A stretch of DNA of 64,000 nt from Coniella vitis (GCA_011317545.1 WUJK01000001.1:4755001-4819000); one strand, 5' to 3'. Positions 12,338 to 25,603 are shown, numbered from the stretch's first letter. Notes: generated by a model not told the origin, from the sequence alone. Program-made: numbers and translations.

Positions 12338-14262
12338 GGCACAGGCAAACTATCCGACATGGTGTGGCAGATTTGCGCGCTTGCCACGGAGCCATCACCC
12401 CACGCTTAGATTCCGACAGGACCTCGGTGGTCCCGGAACCTGATGTGAAGCAGAGTGCCGTGTTGGTCAATCGTGCCTGTCTACACGCAAGCACTTTGTG
12501 AGGAAAAGTGCATTTTGGCTGGTATTGAGTATGCCGCTAGAGAAGTGGCCAACTGCCAGTTTGCGGCTTTGGATTTGCTCATACCGCGCAAATCACAGGG
12601 CTCCAAGATAGAGTCGCCGTTCGTGAGTACGCTGTTGAAATTGCACCATGCAAATACCCACCAGTCTCCGGCTCCATATTCTCGACTGATCGTGACTTGT
12701 TCCCGCGCTTTCGTGTGAACAAGGCCAGATCCTTGGCATCACAATGACTCCAAGCACTGCAAAAGATGCCTGTGATACTGACAGCTGGTCAGGTTCGAAT
12801 GGCTTTCAAGATCACGCTCATCAAGTAACAAATATGCCCCCAAAGGATTGATTCTCGCTCACGCATCCACCAGATTGCCACAACATGGGCCTATCTCAAC
12901 CCTTGAGCCAAGGGGCCCTGGATCCAGCCATGTGGTACTCGTAAGCCGGATCTCCGAGTGTCGTCCCCGTGACTGTCAATGTATAAAGGGTGGGAAACGC
13001 TGTAATGTCAAATCAAAAAGGTGAATCTACACAATGCCTTTGGCACATGATTGGCATATGCATAGTACTTCTTAGATTTCCTCGCGACAAATTCGAACTA
13101 TTATAAAATGGTCCATTGGCGTTCACACTCTTGAAGAGAGTGTATCAAGGAGGTGTCGTATCTTGCTGCATGTTGCGCGGTCGCGCCCTTCTAGACTATT
13201 ACACACAGCTGCCCAGATAGTTTGTGCAACTTTGACCAGATATTTAGCTTGGGGTCATCTAACTACTTGGCGCTGTGAGATCATGATTGCGCTTTTTGAT
13301 GACAGGTCTATGGTCGGAACGTGTTCGCTATATGTATATATATATATGCCCACTGGTAGCGTCTTGTTGTTATATAATCTCTTGAACTTGAGCATGGTCA
13401 TTTTCAAAGCACAACACTCCTGTACAGTGCAATACTTTGGAAAAGCTAGCAAAGTACGGCACGTATGAAGATGCAGCACTTGCATCCCATCGACACCGAG
13501 AGACATAGCAATTCCAGGAACCATGTCAGGGACGATTGTGTGATGGAAAGTGACTGAGTATTGTTCAGTATCTCTTCATCACGTTGCCGTAGCTATCAAA
13601 TACATGATATCTGCAGTCATGACAGCGATGCAGTTGCTTAATGTCAACTGGCGTTAGCTAAGCAAGCGTCTCGTCCCGGCTGATATTCTTTGCAAAGTCT
13701 TTCCTTTATTGCTTGATCTGATGGGTGTGGAGCCTGGGATGGTTCCATCTTCAGCTGTCAGCATCCAGACAGTTGTCTGCGCCCATAATCTTGCCCATGT
13801 AGGGTTGACGAGACTGTGCATTCGCTTTTCTTACTCAAACTCATGTTACAGTACTGGTTTGCTCCGGCAATCACACGTGAGTCAAACGTTAACATCGTTG
13901 AGCGCAAGTTACTTTGCAGAGATTTACGCTATCAACTTAAGCCCCCATGAGAATAAGACGAAACCTGACCGAGGACAATCTCACCACCAAACCATCTGTA
14001 CATGCAAAGTGAAATGCCTCGATTGCTTAGCAGAATATAGTAGCATCTGCCGCCCTACTGACGGGATAGTATTCCCTGACTGCCGCTGAAGAAGAAAACG
14101 CCTCACCGGAGATTTGCCAACCATACTTGTCAACCCTTGCGAGCCTGAATGCGTCTAAAAATCAAACGTATTGGGTATCTTGTGAAAACAATCGGTCCTG
14201 TCCAGATGCAAACCAAACGCCCCTATCTCCATCTTCAAGAAACTGTCGAGCCGATTGTATGT
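12338..14262. other. Intergenic, no supported gene
   Basis: Only short unrelated open frames are present. A stretch at 12541-12720 gives fairly protein-like translations on both strands, which I could not turn into a gene model. A TATATATA tract lies near 13331. The region ends at the stop codon of the carrier gene. Confidence 0.55.
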
Positions 14263-15300
14263 TCAAAGTCGAGGAAGCTCGCGAGAGCTGGAATTGTTGA
14301 GCTTCTTGTAAAGGTACGGCTTGAGCCACTCGTAGACAAGAAAGGTCACGCACGTAGCCGGTAGGGTTCTAACAACTGCCGGAGTGCCGCCTTTCCAAAA
14401 TGCCCTCAGACCGCCCTCTTTCCAAAGCTGAATTGACACGCCTCGGATGCCTTTGCCGTGCTCGGCTTCTGCGTTTCGGACTTGTAGACGGGTCCGTATG
14501 GGCTGGTACGGGTAGAGCATGGCAATGGAGATGGCCTTGGAGGCTGACGAGAACACGACAGTCTGCCACTTGGGAATGGTGCCATCCTCTCGCTTCGTAG
14601 CGTACTTGTTAAGCGTATCGTATACGGCGAATTGAATGGCGCCTTGGACCACGCCAAACATGCTGACTGCCATGCCGCTGTAGAATGACTTGACACCTTC
14701 TTTCTGATACATGGACTTGGCCGTGGACCAGGTCGACCGGTAATCCTTGTCGACTGACGCGTCAGATGCTAGCATTCGGACCTTGACCACCCAGATAGGG
14801 TTGCTCAGGACTTGGGTGCTGACGCCGGCAACGGCGGATGCCAGTCCGTGATCGTACCAGGACAGTGCAGCGCGGGTCGCGGCGATACCATCCGCGGAGG
14901 GGGTGACGGGCTTAATAGAGCCGATGCAGTCTTCAGTAAACTTCTTGACGGCGAAGAAGGAGCCCCAGCCGAGCGAGCTACCAATCAAGTTGGGGGTGAT
15001 TCCGCGAAAGGTCGTGGTAATGGGATGCTCAGACTGGAGGAGTTGCTTCACAACGGTACTGGCTTTGAGCTGCGCGCCGACCGATTTGACGGACTTGTCA
15101 ACTGCAGATATCACAGTCAATGAAAGGCCGCAACGGCGGTAGCCGCGCACGCGTCCAGCTCTGGGTTACTCACCCTGCATTCGAGTCTTGATGATCTCAA
15201 GAGGGTGTGCCACGAATGTCTGTAGCAGGCCGGAACTAAAGCCGGCGATGCTTTCGACGACCAGAGTCGCACCCTTATCCGGGCCCTGTCCGTCACTCAT
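14263..15300 (-). CDS. Mitochondrial carrier, FAD/folate (FLX1-like) type
   Basis: Two exons (15300-15174 and 15101-14263) give 321 residues, the usual length for mitochondrial carriers. The 72-nt intron runs from GTGAGT to CTGCAG, and the joined frame is open. Carrier signatures occur three times: P33-x-E-x-x-K-x-R (HPLEIIKTRM), P144-I-W-x-x-K-x-R (NPIWVVKVRM) and P239-Y-Q-x-x-R-x-R. They match the three repeats of two membrane helices each. The PIW form and the third motif resemble the FLX1/folate-FAD branch, whose yeast member moves flavin across the inner mitochondrial membrane; the substrate here is inferred from family only. The start is the first ATG, in GGCACCATG context. It is transcribed away from the SF3b49 gene across 1.6 kb. 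Other carrier subfamilies remain possible. Confidence 0.88.
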
Positions 15301-16917
15301 GGTGCCGACTTCGTGAAGGGTCAGGTCGGTGAGACGACAACGAGAGGGAATAGTAAGTGTGCGGAAGCCTGTCGGGCAGGATGAAAAGAGATTGTCGACG
15401 CGTCGGCAGCCGTAGATGAGAGCGAGGGTGGGGGAGCCGATGGAAAGGCTCTGAATTTGAAGGTAGACAGGTGAGTTAGACGTGACGTATGGGGACTCTT
15501 ATCGAAAAATTTTGGCCGATAAGCCGCTAAGGGCGCCGAATATGTCGGGGGTCAGCGCGATTCAGACTGGACGGGCGGCAACACCACCAGAACACGCGCA
15601 AGCCGATGGCAGTGATGAAGAGTATTCAATAGCTCAGATATGCTCAGCTGCTCGTTGCTCATCTGAAAACAGGCGAAAAATAAGGGTCGAAGGGTGGCCA
15701 AGCCAGTCGAGATCACGCGCGTGGGGCGGGCCACGGCTGAGGGAGATTGGTATCGCATTTTGTCCTATGGCTGAGTGGCCACAGCCATCATGGCCGTCGC
15801 ATTATAGTAATGTACAATCAGCTGGATCAGACCTCTCCAGTCGACGAGGAGAATTGTCCAAGCTGCAATTCATGTCGAAACCCCACTTCCCGACGCCTTA
15901 ACATGCCCTCAGAATGGCCTGTGGCATCCACCCACTGCACCAATAGCTGCATGTCCATATCCACAGCTTGTGGAATGAATGTCAAGATAGTAGTGTCCAA
16001 CAGATCCACTGCCGCCTTTTGCCCTTGCCTGGTAGCCTTCTTTCACACCTAGGAAAGTGGCGACAACAGACTAGAAGACCTGTTAGTAATGCATATAAGA
16101 GCCAAAGAGTCTTGAAGGGGTGTCAAACCGGTGCAGAGAGGGCCGAGGCTCACTACGGGTGTAGCCTGATGGCATTGTTAGAACTCGTCGCCAATGCAGA
16201 TTGCTCTGAGCTAATTCTCAGGATGGGTGGACTTTACCAAGGTAGAGGATCATGGGCAAGTAGCCACTGTGATGGTACTCTTTGTCAGAAAAACAAAATG
16301 CCGAGGTTGGTTATCATTGTCGAAGCCCAGACATACTAGTGAACGGCAACACGAGCAACCTCAATGAGCTTGCCAATGCGTTCCTGTTGCAGGCGCGTCC
16401 TGTCAGCATCACGGCTTCCAAGCTACCGTCATAACCATCGTCATTGCTACCAACCTTGGACTCCTCAGACAGGGCGAACATCTTGGACTGGTGGGAAGGG
16501 CTGGCTGGGTTTCAGCGGATGGCAGGGGAGTTTGCTGAGGACGAAGGGTTGTCGACGTTGCTGGTGCTTGGCAGGAAATAGAAAGAGATGGTGAGAGTGG
16601 CGGCTGCAGTGATGGTGGTGGTTGTTGTGCTAGTGAAATCTCAAAAGAGATGCAACACCAGAAAGGACCCACTTTTGCCTCGCCTAGCAGCCAGACCTGC
16701 CAGCCTGCAGTCCCAGCAGCGCCTGCCAAATACTGCCATGGCGCATCCTTGCCAGTATGACTAATCCACTGTAACCTCGAGCGTCACGTTAGCTGCCTGG
16801 CTGCCACTCGGCGCGTTTGGTTGCCTGGGAATTTCTACTGTAGCTGGCGTTGCAGCGCCCGAGTATCACCTCGTTCAGCAGAGTCTTGCTCGTTCCCAAG
16901 ACACCACCATTGTCGCC
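15301..16917. other. Divergent promoter region, carrier and SF3b49
   Basis: This 1.6-kb spacer holds the 5' regions of two divergently transcribed genes. The 139-codon frame at 15482-15901 has no recognisable domain. I see no clear TATA box close to either start. Confidence 0.6.
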
Positions 16918-18183
16918 ATGGCCAAGCACTGGTGAGATATGGCTCCCTTCCTCCCGTCGGCATCCAACATGGCTAACCCCCCGCACTACAGGGAGCAGAA
17001 CAAAGACGCAACTGTCTACGTCGGCAACCTCGACGAGCGCGTCAGCGAGGCCAATCTCTGGGAGCTCATGACCCAGATGGGCCCCGTCTACAATGTCCAC
17101 ATGCCCATGGACCGCGTGTCACGTACACACCAGGGCTACGGTTTCATCGAGTTCGACACCCCTGAGAGCGCAGACTACGCCTCCAAAGTCCTCAACGGCA
17201 TCCGCCTGCACCAGAAGCCCATCCGCGTCAACAAGGCGAGCGCCGACAAGCAAAAGCCTACCGATATTGGAGCCGAGCTCTTTGTCAACAACCTGGACCA
17301 GCAGGTCGACGAGAAGATTCTCTTCGATACCTTCTCACAGTTTGGAACCCTGGTAACACCTCCGACCGTGATCCGTGACCAGAACAATGTCTCCAAGGGC
17401 TACGGCTTCGTGTCCTACGACTCCTTTGAAGCATCCGACGCTGCAAGAGATACAATGAATGGACAGTATCTGTTGAGCAAACAGATCACCGTGGAATACG
17501 CGTACAAGAAGGACGGCAAGGGAGAGAGGCACGGTGACGAGGCAGAGCGAAAGCTGGCCGCAGAGGGACGCAAGCACAATGTCGTGCCCGAGCAGCAACC
17601 ACTGCCACCCGCCTTCCTCATGTCTGCGCCGACCTCGGCAACGCCAGCGCCCAACTCCGCAGCTCCACCGACTCCAGTCGGCCCCTACGGCAAGGGCGAC
17701 ATGTCTGCCGGCCCCGCCCCTGTCCCGTCTCCTGTCGCAGGTATGCCACCTGTTGGTCTGCCCGCCGGATTTGCACCGCCCGTTATGCCAGTAGGAGCTG
17801 CCCCAGGCGGTCTCGGCATGCCCATGCGCTTCGACCAAATGCACGGCGTACCCCCGGTGCTGCCAGCGGGTTTCGGGCGTGGTGGTGGTGGTGGTGGTGG
17901 TAACTTGCCACCAGCAGTACCAGGACTTCCAGCCCGGCCACCAGTGTCGAGCATGGGCTTTGGTGGCTCTGTCAGTGGCTTTCACCCTGGAGGGCCAGGT
18001 CTAGGTCGTGGTGCGCCACCAGGCCAAGCTCCCCCTGGCTTTGGAATGGCGCCTCCCCCTGGGTTCGGTGCTACTCCGCCCAACGGTGCGACCCCACCTC
18101 CGCCGCCAGGCTTCATGCCACCGCCTGCTGGGCTCGGTGCGCCGCCGCCAGGCCAGCTGCCACCTGGGTTCGGACGTCGCTGA
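16918..18183 (+). CDS. HSH49: Splicing factor 3b subunit 4 (SF3b49/Hsh49)
   Basis: The product is a 401-aa U2 snRNP protein that binds pre-mRNA near the branch site as part of SF3b. The model has a 14-nt first exon (16918-16931) and a second exon 16992-18183. The 60-nt intron runs from GTGAGA to a CTAAC branch site and CTACAG. Joining restores the conserved start MAKHWEQNKDATVYVGNL, with Trp5 split by the intron. The naive open frame starting at 16939 would replace this with unrelated residues. RRM1 (about 12-90) has RNP2 VYVGNL and RNP1 GYGFIEF. RRM2 (about 99-180) has ELFVNNL and GYGFVSY. A Pro/Gly/Met-rich C-terminal tail follows from about 205, as in SF3B4 proteins. Confidence 0.95.
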
Positions 18184-20546
18184 GGGGCCTGTCAGAGTAT
18201 ATGCCTTGCTCGTAGACAGCAGGCTGCAACAGTCGTGCGGTCGCAGGTTTCCAACCCAGTATACGGACGAAACTATTGTATATCTTGAAGCAGCAACATG
18301 CATAACGCGCCAGGTCGCATCGGATTCCCAACAGCCAGTGTGCACACATATGCCATATTAGATTCGAGCGGATAGACGCTCTCATGTGAGCCATTCCGTG
18401 ACATTAGCCACGCTGCTACCACAGTAATCTCTCCGAATCATGCACCATCGCAACACACTTTAGGCCAGGAGGTGGCTCACTTTACGCAAGCTTGTGTCAG
18501 CAGAGGCAGATTGGCTATCAAAGATACACCTGGCACTCGACATTGGGCCACATGATTCTCTTGTGGCAACGCTCCCAGGTCGGATCATCAAGGCCGGCTC
18601 CCACCAGACCTATCGTTAGTGATGCCTCCCTGTTCATAACAGAAAAGAAACTGAAGAGATAGCCGCAAGGGTGGGATTGAAATCAAGCCGCTGCCGCCCA
18701 GACGATACATTCTAGCGACCGTCCAAACTCAAGATACCCAGCGCTCAGATATGTATTAAACTTGATATTGTACATCACCAAACATTTTGTCCAGTGTTTT
18801 GATACAGTCATGAGCTCTCATGCATCTAGGGAAAGATGGAGAGGTTCAACAGACCAATTGTCTAGCTAGCTTTAGGCCATGTCTGCCATTGTACTACGTC
18901 CTTCGCAAAATAAGAACAGCATCACATCCCGTTGTCTACGTCCTGTCCTAACCAATTTGAGTGGTGGGGTTCCCATCTCCGGTGTTCAGGTTGAGCTGCT
19001 AGTGCTATTTGCGCAGAATCTTTCAAGGATACTCTTGGGCAGATCTTACCTTCCTACTTCGCTTGCTTGTTGAGCAGTTGTATCTTGTTCGTTTTACAAT
19101 CGATTCAAACACCGAGAAAGACATACTTGTTGGGCTCGAATTTTTGGTGCTCTAGATCCTCAGACTGCTTCTACAAATATGCATTCCAGACCTCGTTTCG
19201 TTGGGTTACCGTGTCGCCCCTTACAACCGCGGGTATGTACCAAGTTTATGCTGAACATCTCGACACGTATGTATGACTCTGCCCCTTTATCTCTGCCTTT
19301 GATCGCTTTCAGAGATGTCGAATGGGGCCTGTATTCATGTTCCTCACTGTCTACACCAACCTTTATCAGACTCGTGCGGATGGCATGCAGGAAATCAGTA
19401 AAGGTGAGATTGTTTCGCTTGATGGCTGTGAGTTGTCAAGATTGCCGTGCTGCCTCTGAGCTGCTTTGATCTTTTCCTTCACTCTGTTATCAGTGATCGT
19501 GATATTTAGTAGTAAAATCCTGTGTGAGTTGCGACTGGTCACCATTCACCTCAAGACGAGTAAAGGTACCAAGTACCGCATCATCGCATTTGCTTGCCAA
19601 ACGTACCATCCAGATGCGCTATGTGTGTCTCATAACCGGAAATGAATCCGCCATATCTGCTAGCCAAAATGAATTCTTATATGGACTGCTTCTGTACAAG
19701 CTTTACATTCATTCCTATCTGAGAGACGTCGACATTTCTTTTTCGCAGGACTGCCGAACGGCCCCCGGGTAAGTACATAGACGGCTTCATATGCGAACCA
19801 AGCAAGGAAACAAATGCCTACTCATTGCTCTCTTTCCTACTTGCAAAGCATTTATACTATGGCACACCTTAAAGACAATGGGTCAATATCAAAATTGCAT
19901 GTGACATCTTGGACTATGCATGGTGGCGGTTAACTTCCTTCAATCTTGTCGTGATAACGTATGTAGGCAGCTCCCTTTCTATCATATGGGCCATTTGACA
20001 TCTTCTATGTTAATAAGAAGGTCTGAAGCCCGTATTTTAAATTCATGTCAAAGTGAATTTTCACTCATATATACATTTAAAAGCCTTGGACCCCCCCCCC
20101 CTTCCCTCCCAACAAAGAAAACAGAGAAAAGAAAGAGGAAATGAAAAAAGGTAAACACTAACCAGAATTCATTCACAAGGCATATCCCAGATGCAGCAGA
20201 GTATTAGTGCGCATGCTAGTAAGCAAACGACTATAGAAGAAACATCTATAAAAAACAGTCGATCTGGCAGTCATTGGCGCCGGCTTAGAATATCATTCAT
20301 GTTTATTATACGTATACTATCTCATCATCATTCTGAAAAATAACCGAACAGTGGAGACCATGTATTGAAGTTTCAAAAGTATATGTACGGAATACGTTTA
20401 TAACCAATAACTTACCTGGCCACGATATTTTCATATAGGGGCAACCGACTGAAGACATCGAGATACAGACACTGATGGTTATACCATTCCTACCCCGTGA
20501 CTGTTATCTTCTCCATCCTCGAATTTCAAGAAAAAGACTGGCAAAA
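18184..20546. other. Intergenic, AT-richer, no supported gene
   Basis: This contains the 3' end of SF3b49 and the upstream region of the 2H phosphoesterase. Only short open frames without domains are present. Base composition shifts to AT-rich from about 19.8 kb (runs of TATAAAT type), and there is a C-run near 20091-20101. No repeat family is recognised. Confidence 0.55.
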
Positions 20547-21413
20547 ATGCCCATTCCAAAGCGTACATTTGCTGCGGCCGCAGCAGAAGCAGCAGCACCT
20601 TCACGCTCCATGACAACAACAACGACGACGTTGACATCACAACCCAACCACCTCTCAACCCCGACCAAACACCCACCATCCTCCTCTTCCCAATCACCCA
20701 TTCCACAGAGACAACCCAGGCACCAGGAGCAACAAACACAACGACAAAAAGACCGCCACCGGCACCACCGCCCTCGCTCCGTCGCCCCCACCGAACATGT
20801 CTACGTACTCACCCTACTGACCGACGCCGCGCATCACGCGCGCATGACGGCCCTCCGCCGGAAATACTTCCCGCGCCACCTCAACAAGCTTGACGCGCAC
20901 CTAACGCTCTTCCACGCGCTCCCGGCCGCCAAGCTCGAGTCCGCTGTTCTCCCTGCGCTTGAACGTGTCGCGGCGGAGACGGCGCCCTTTGCGATTCGCG
21001 TGCAAGGGCCATTTCGCTTGGGGAAAAGGGCGATCGCGCTTGCGCTTGCCGGAGGACCGGCGCGGTCAGGTGCAAGGGATGAATCCGGATGCGGTGGTAT
21101 TGATGGTGGCGATGATGGGCAAAAGAGAGGAGAGGATGTATATAGAGCGTTGCTTGAGGAGTGGCAGGGTGGAGGGTGGTTAAGCGAGCAGGATGCGAGA
21201 CAGGGTAAAGGTGGAAAAGGGCGGGGAAGGTGGCGAGGGCATTACACAATCATGAACAAAGTCGACGATGAAGCGGAAGTTGAACGCGCGCTTGAAGAGG
21301 TCAAAGTGCGGTGGAGGGATGATGTTGGCACTGCAAAGGGGCTGGGATTGTGGAGGTATGAGAGAGGCTGGTGGATATGGGAGAAAGGTTTCGACTTTAC
21401 CAAAGGCCAGTGA
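20547..21413 (+). CDS. 2H phosphoesterase (2'-5' RNA ligase-like) family protein
   Basis: This single-exon gene encodes 288 aa from the ATG at 20547 (AAAAATGCC context). An in-frame ATG at 20475 would add 24 residues, and I prefer the internal start. Two H-x-T motifs define the 2H fold: HLTLF at residues 118-122 and HYTIM at 232-236. Each supplies one catalytic His and Thr for acting on 2',3'-cyclic or 2'-5' phosphodiester RNA ends. Residues 1-95 are low-complexity (Ala, Thr, Ser, Gln and basic residues), so the folded part starts near VYVLTLLTD. A glycine-rich and acidic insertion lies at about 180-210. The gene is GC-rich compared with its flanks. The precise substrate cannot be told from sequence. 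Confidence 0.82.
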   Translation: MPIPKRTFAAAAAEAAAPSRSMTTTTTTLTSQPNHLSTPTKHPPSSSSQSPIPQRQPRHQEQQTQRQKDRHRHHRPRSVAPTEHVYVLTLLTDAAHHARMTALRRKYFPRHLNKLDAHLTLFHALPAAKLESAVLPALERVAAETAPFAIRVQGPFRLGKRAIALALAGGPARSGARDESGCGGIDGGDDGQKRGEDVYRALLEEWQGGGWLSEQDARQGKGGKGRGRWRGHYTIMNKVDDEAEVERALEEVKVRWRDDVGTAKGLGLWRYERGWWIWEKGFDFTKGQ

Positions 21414-23429
21414 GGTTGATTCCGATGCCTCTTCGCCCGCGATGCTTATGTGGTCGCAAGCCATCTATACTGAGGTCTTTTGCAGCGAAGGAGCACACCA
21501 ATCCTAACCTCTGGTGGTCAAATAAGCACCTTTCCACCCGGTCAGATCCAGTGTCTGTACCTCCATGGCCAGGAATGAAAGAGAAATGGCACATCGATAG
21601 AAATACCGTCGCACAACATGTGTCCATCGAATACGCGTGTTGTATGTGGCATGCACGTATTCGCATTTTAAGTCACATGCTCTGCGCACGCCCTATGCAA
21701 GCCTCACACCATAGTAGAGAATGCGCTGGTTGGTGGCGAAATAAGACCCAAGTGTAGCAATGCTGCAGGCACTCCTCAGCCGTCGAATTGCCATCTGTTG
21801 CCTGATGCGGCCAGGTACGATAATTGCCCAAGATCGATGCTACAGCTTGCCATTGCCGGGTGATCTGGAGTTGCTGAACGAGCTTCGAGTAGCACTCTAG
21901 TCCTAGAAGACGCCCAATTTGGCGGATAACTTAGCTTCTGATGGCTTTTGAAGCAGATAGAAGATGGCACATCACTTTGCCATTCAGTCTCAGGGAGTAT
22001 ACAACCATCAGCACGTCCGAGGCGCTGCGTCAGGTGAAAAGAGGCGGCTGCAAAGACGCCACTTGCAGGCTGTCATTTATGACGGACCACTGAGAAACCT
22101 TCGGGTTGTCAGAGGACTGTTTCGCAGTGTCATCACTATGCAGATGCCTACGCCCGTATGCTGCGACTAAAAGACGAAGAAGCTTGAACGTGCGCGAAGC
22201 TCAACAAAGACATTGGCCTGGTAGAACCACGACTTTGGGATAGACACCTGCCATTGCTGTATGAGACGCATGAGACGTACGAGATGCCAATGGTCATGCG
22301 AGCTGCGTCACCTGACAAGTTGCCAGGCAGCTCCCTCAGGTCATCCAGGTGGACGAATAATCGACAAGAGATGGGCTTGTAGGCAAACAAACGTGTCGCG
22401 TCGTTGCGGAACGTTCTCTTGTCGTTCCTCATGTACAGACGCGTCGACTCCAACTGGATTCCCAACGTTGGGTATGCAAAGACACGGATGTCATTCGTCG
22501 GGCGCATAGTGTCGCCGCCATAGCCGCATGCCGACCTTGGGTTGACGCCCTGCTAATCTCATCACCCTGTCCTACATAGTACGCAAGCCCAAAGCTAGCT
22601 TTCGAGCTGAACGAGCTAGTCATTTGGTCGGTATGTAGTCCACCACATATTATGTACATGGTGGGATGTTTGGCTCTGGCGCAGTATACATAGTACATGC
22701 AGACGTAGAGAAGGCCATGCCCAACAGATGCGAAGAAACAAGGTCTTGCAGTTGGTCTCAGGTTGTGAAACGTCGTCCCTGACCGGCACCTTCAGTGTTC
22801 TTACTGAGATTGTTGGATAAAATCACATGTCATCTTTTGCGGGATGGACCACGGGTTTGGCAGGATGTACCTTGGCAAGGAAACCGTGTCGTCAGCCAGG
22901 ATATGCTGGCAAGCAGCATATCCAACATCGAAGCCTACGAGAGATTACTATGTATAGCCTCAGATCGTAAGCGCTGCACCGAACCGTGCTGCGTGGTCTT
23001 CGGTTCTATCCGTCGTTACACTGACGCTTGTTACTATGGAGGCTTGATCGATTCCTGCGAGATGTGGCACAGAGCATCCACGCGGGAGACAACGAAAGCT
23101 TATGGACAACATAGTACTAGGTATGCTCGAATGGCTCGCGGAAAGATGCTCCGGCCTGCTCGACGCAAGGATGTGGCTCCAATAGATGTACTTGGCAGGG
23201 CCACCGCGCCAAATACTGGCAGCGAGCATCGAGATGACACTCACAAAGGCTGCATTTATCAAGCCATGCCATCACGTAATGACACGAGTCTCGCACATTT
23301 TGCGTCCACCTGGTCGTCGTGACTGGTTCCCAACTTGACATCGCGGCCTGGACAGGGTCTGGGTCTTGGGGTGATTTTCAGACCGGTATAAGGAACTAGT
23401 GAGGCAGAGGAAACTTTGTAAGGCTTATG

Positions 23430-23442
23430 CCCCCCCCCCCCC
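23430..23442. repeat. C-run
   Basis: This is a run of thirteen consecutive C in non-coding sequence. Confidence 0.85.
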
Positions 23443-25603
23443 GGAATCGTCTCAGAGGAGGGCTCTTGCACTTACAAAGGTTTTTAGCCACACCTGACCG
23501 AAAGGATCTCATCCAGCCGATCATACTATGGTATACACCCAATGTGACCCGATGGTGCCTTATATGCCGCCTCCTGGTATCGAATGTATGCTTGCACAGA
23601 AAGCATACCTGTTGCCCCAAAGACGCCGAGACAGGCTGCACAGTATCATGCTACGCTTGAACTCTCAAGCAAAGCTCAAACTGACCGGGCGTCTCGACAA
23701 TTGGTATGCGGGCAGCTTTGATAACGAGGTTACCCAAGGACATGACTGTCTGAGACAGGATCGACCATGGTTGAGGCTTATCCTATCTCCCGCAGAGGAC
23801 AAGCAAGCCATCGAGCATGTTGACAAGGGTAAATGTGCTGTAAAACTCGCGGCCCAGGATACGTCCTGCGGCATCTGCAGAAAAAGATGGCATTGTCTGA
23901 GGCGCTCAGGCAAAAGCTGTACAAAGTAGAGGGCCGTACTGTAGACGCGGGAGGAGTCTAGGTCTTAGGACTAGCTTGGCATGGAAGGCGGTCGATAGCC
24001 AGCAAAAGCTCATCAACGACAGGGAGGAGACGCAGCGATTGTGGTGATGTAGCAACGACGATTCTGTATCCTGCAGTAGACGCAGGCGACGACCCGAGAG
24101 CCTGTGATGGCAGACCACATCACACGGCCAAGCATGCTCGTAGCAATCCATCTGTGGCCCAGACTTGCAGTGCAAAGGCTCGATCAAATGCAAAGGGACG
24201 GCCGTTGGAGCTAGATCGGGCCCCACGACGACTAGAGGCGTGCTTAGCGCCCCTGGAAACGATGGTCTCATGATCGCTTTTGCTCCCCAAAACGGACAGC
24301 TAATCCCTGAGCTTTTGTGCAGCTTGCCTCTCCGGCAGCTCAGGGGCTTGCGACTCAACACCTCATGGCGCAGGTACCGATGTAGCATGGTGCAGCTATT
24401 CGACGGTACTGATTTGGATCGCGGGAGAACAGTTGGCGAGGCAGCAGAGCCTTGCCAGCATTGTCCAACTCAAAGTATGGATCAGGCATGTGAAGGGTCG
24501 AGCTTCTTTGAGGGCGGCGGAGGGGAGAGAAGAGGATGATCTGCAGCGGAGAGGCAGCTTGTTTGGGTGTGGACTTTGTATAACACTCTGTATAACTGAT
24601 TGCACAGACGCAGAGAAGTTGCAGTCAGGGCGACACCCATACCTTTCTTGTAGGCCAGGTGGATGGACGACAGACAGCAGGATAGGACGGCTCGCTTGCT
24701 CGCTCGTCAAGGAATTTGCGCTGCTATTCTTGGCTCGGGTATGATATGCATAAAAGGATCGTCGGTCTGTTGTGTCGCGGTATCGCATCACAGCACTGTG
24801 AGGTCGCGGTCGTCGCCAGTTGGGCTGACTGGCTGCTCTGCTTTGCTCCAGCTGGTTGCGCATCATGTGGTTGTCTCTTGGTCGTCGCTCGGTCGGTTGG
24901 TTGACGGATAAGGAGGTTGCTGCCATCCAATGGGTTGTCCCAGCAAGCCGGGCTGCTGGTGGCCGAAGAGGGCCCGTCCCGGCGAGCAAGGCATCCCGTG
25001 AAATGGCACGGATTCGTGTCATGTGCCGTCCAGCTTTTGGAAAGTGACGCATGCTCCACTACCGACGGCAACGGCAAAGGGCGACCGAAGCTCAATATCC
25101 AAGAGTCCCACAGGCAGGCTGGCTGGCGTTTCATTGGCACGGACCACCTCCCTTCCCGCACCCCTGTCCACCCACCACCACCACAGGCTGCGGCAGGTGC
25201 ACCCTTCCACGCCCGCCCTTCCCCCCTTCTTTCCCTTGCCTGCCGATTGCGACGTACTGTGTACAGTCAGTACACAAAGTACAAGTACCTCAATCCCTCA
25301 GTCTAACTCTGGAAATCTTGCCAATTTACTTTGGTACAGGGTCCAAATTTGCTTCCAAGCTTTGTTGAATGGGAGTTCGAGACTGTGGGTACTCTCACAA
25401 GGCCAGTTGCATGTCTACCATACGCCGACAGGTGGGTTGGTGAAGCCGGCGCTATGAGATCCGTTCTGTTGGCGCCGTGCACAGCTTCATCGCTGGAAGA
25501 GGGGGCATGTGGTATACTATGTATACTATGGTCCGCTGGCGGGGTTTCCATGCCACCATCTCTAGGTCCCTTCGCCCCGACTGGCTGGGCTCAGTGTAGC
25601 CCC

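Noticed and set aside
16939..16991. Upstream part of the SF3b49 open frame as an N-terminal extension
   Set aside because: It lies within a GT...CTAAC...AG intron; splicing gives the conserved HWEQNKDATVYVGNL start instead.
17335..17985. 216-codon minus-strand frame opposite SF3b49
   Set aside because: It is the antisense shadow of a real, conserved coding exon.
22795..23322. 175-codon plus-strand frame in the gene-poor block
   Set aside because: It shows no domain, contains a TACTATGTA motif and has an overlapping antisense frame; chance is the better explanation.
24396..25052. 218-codon minus-strand frame
   Set aside because: The composition is Arg/Ser/Pro-rich as in random GC-rich translation, with overlapping frames on the other strand and no recognisable motif.
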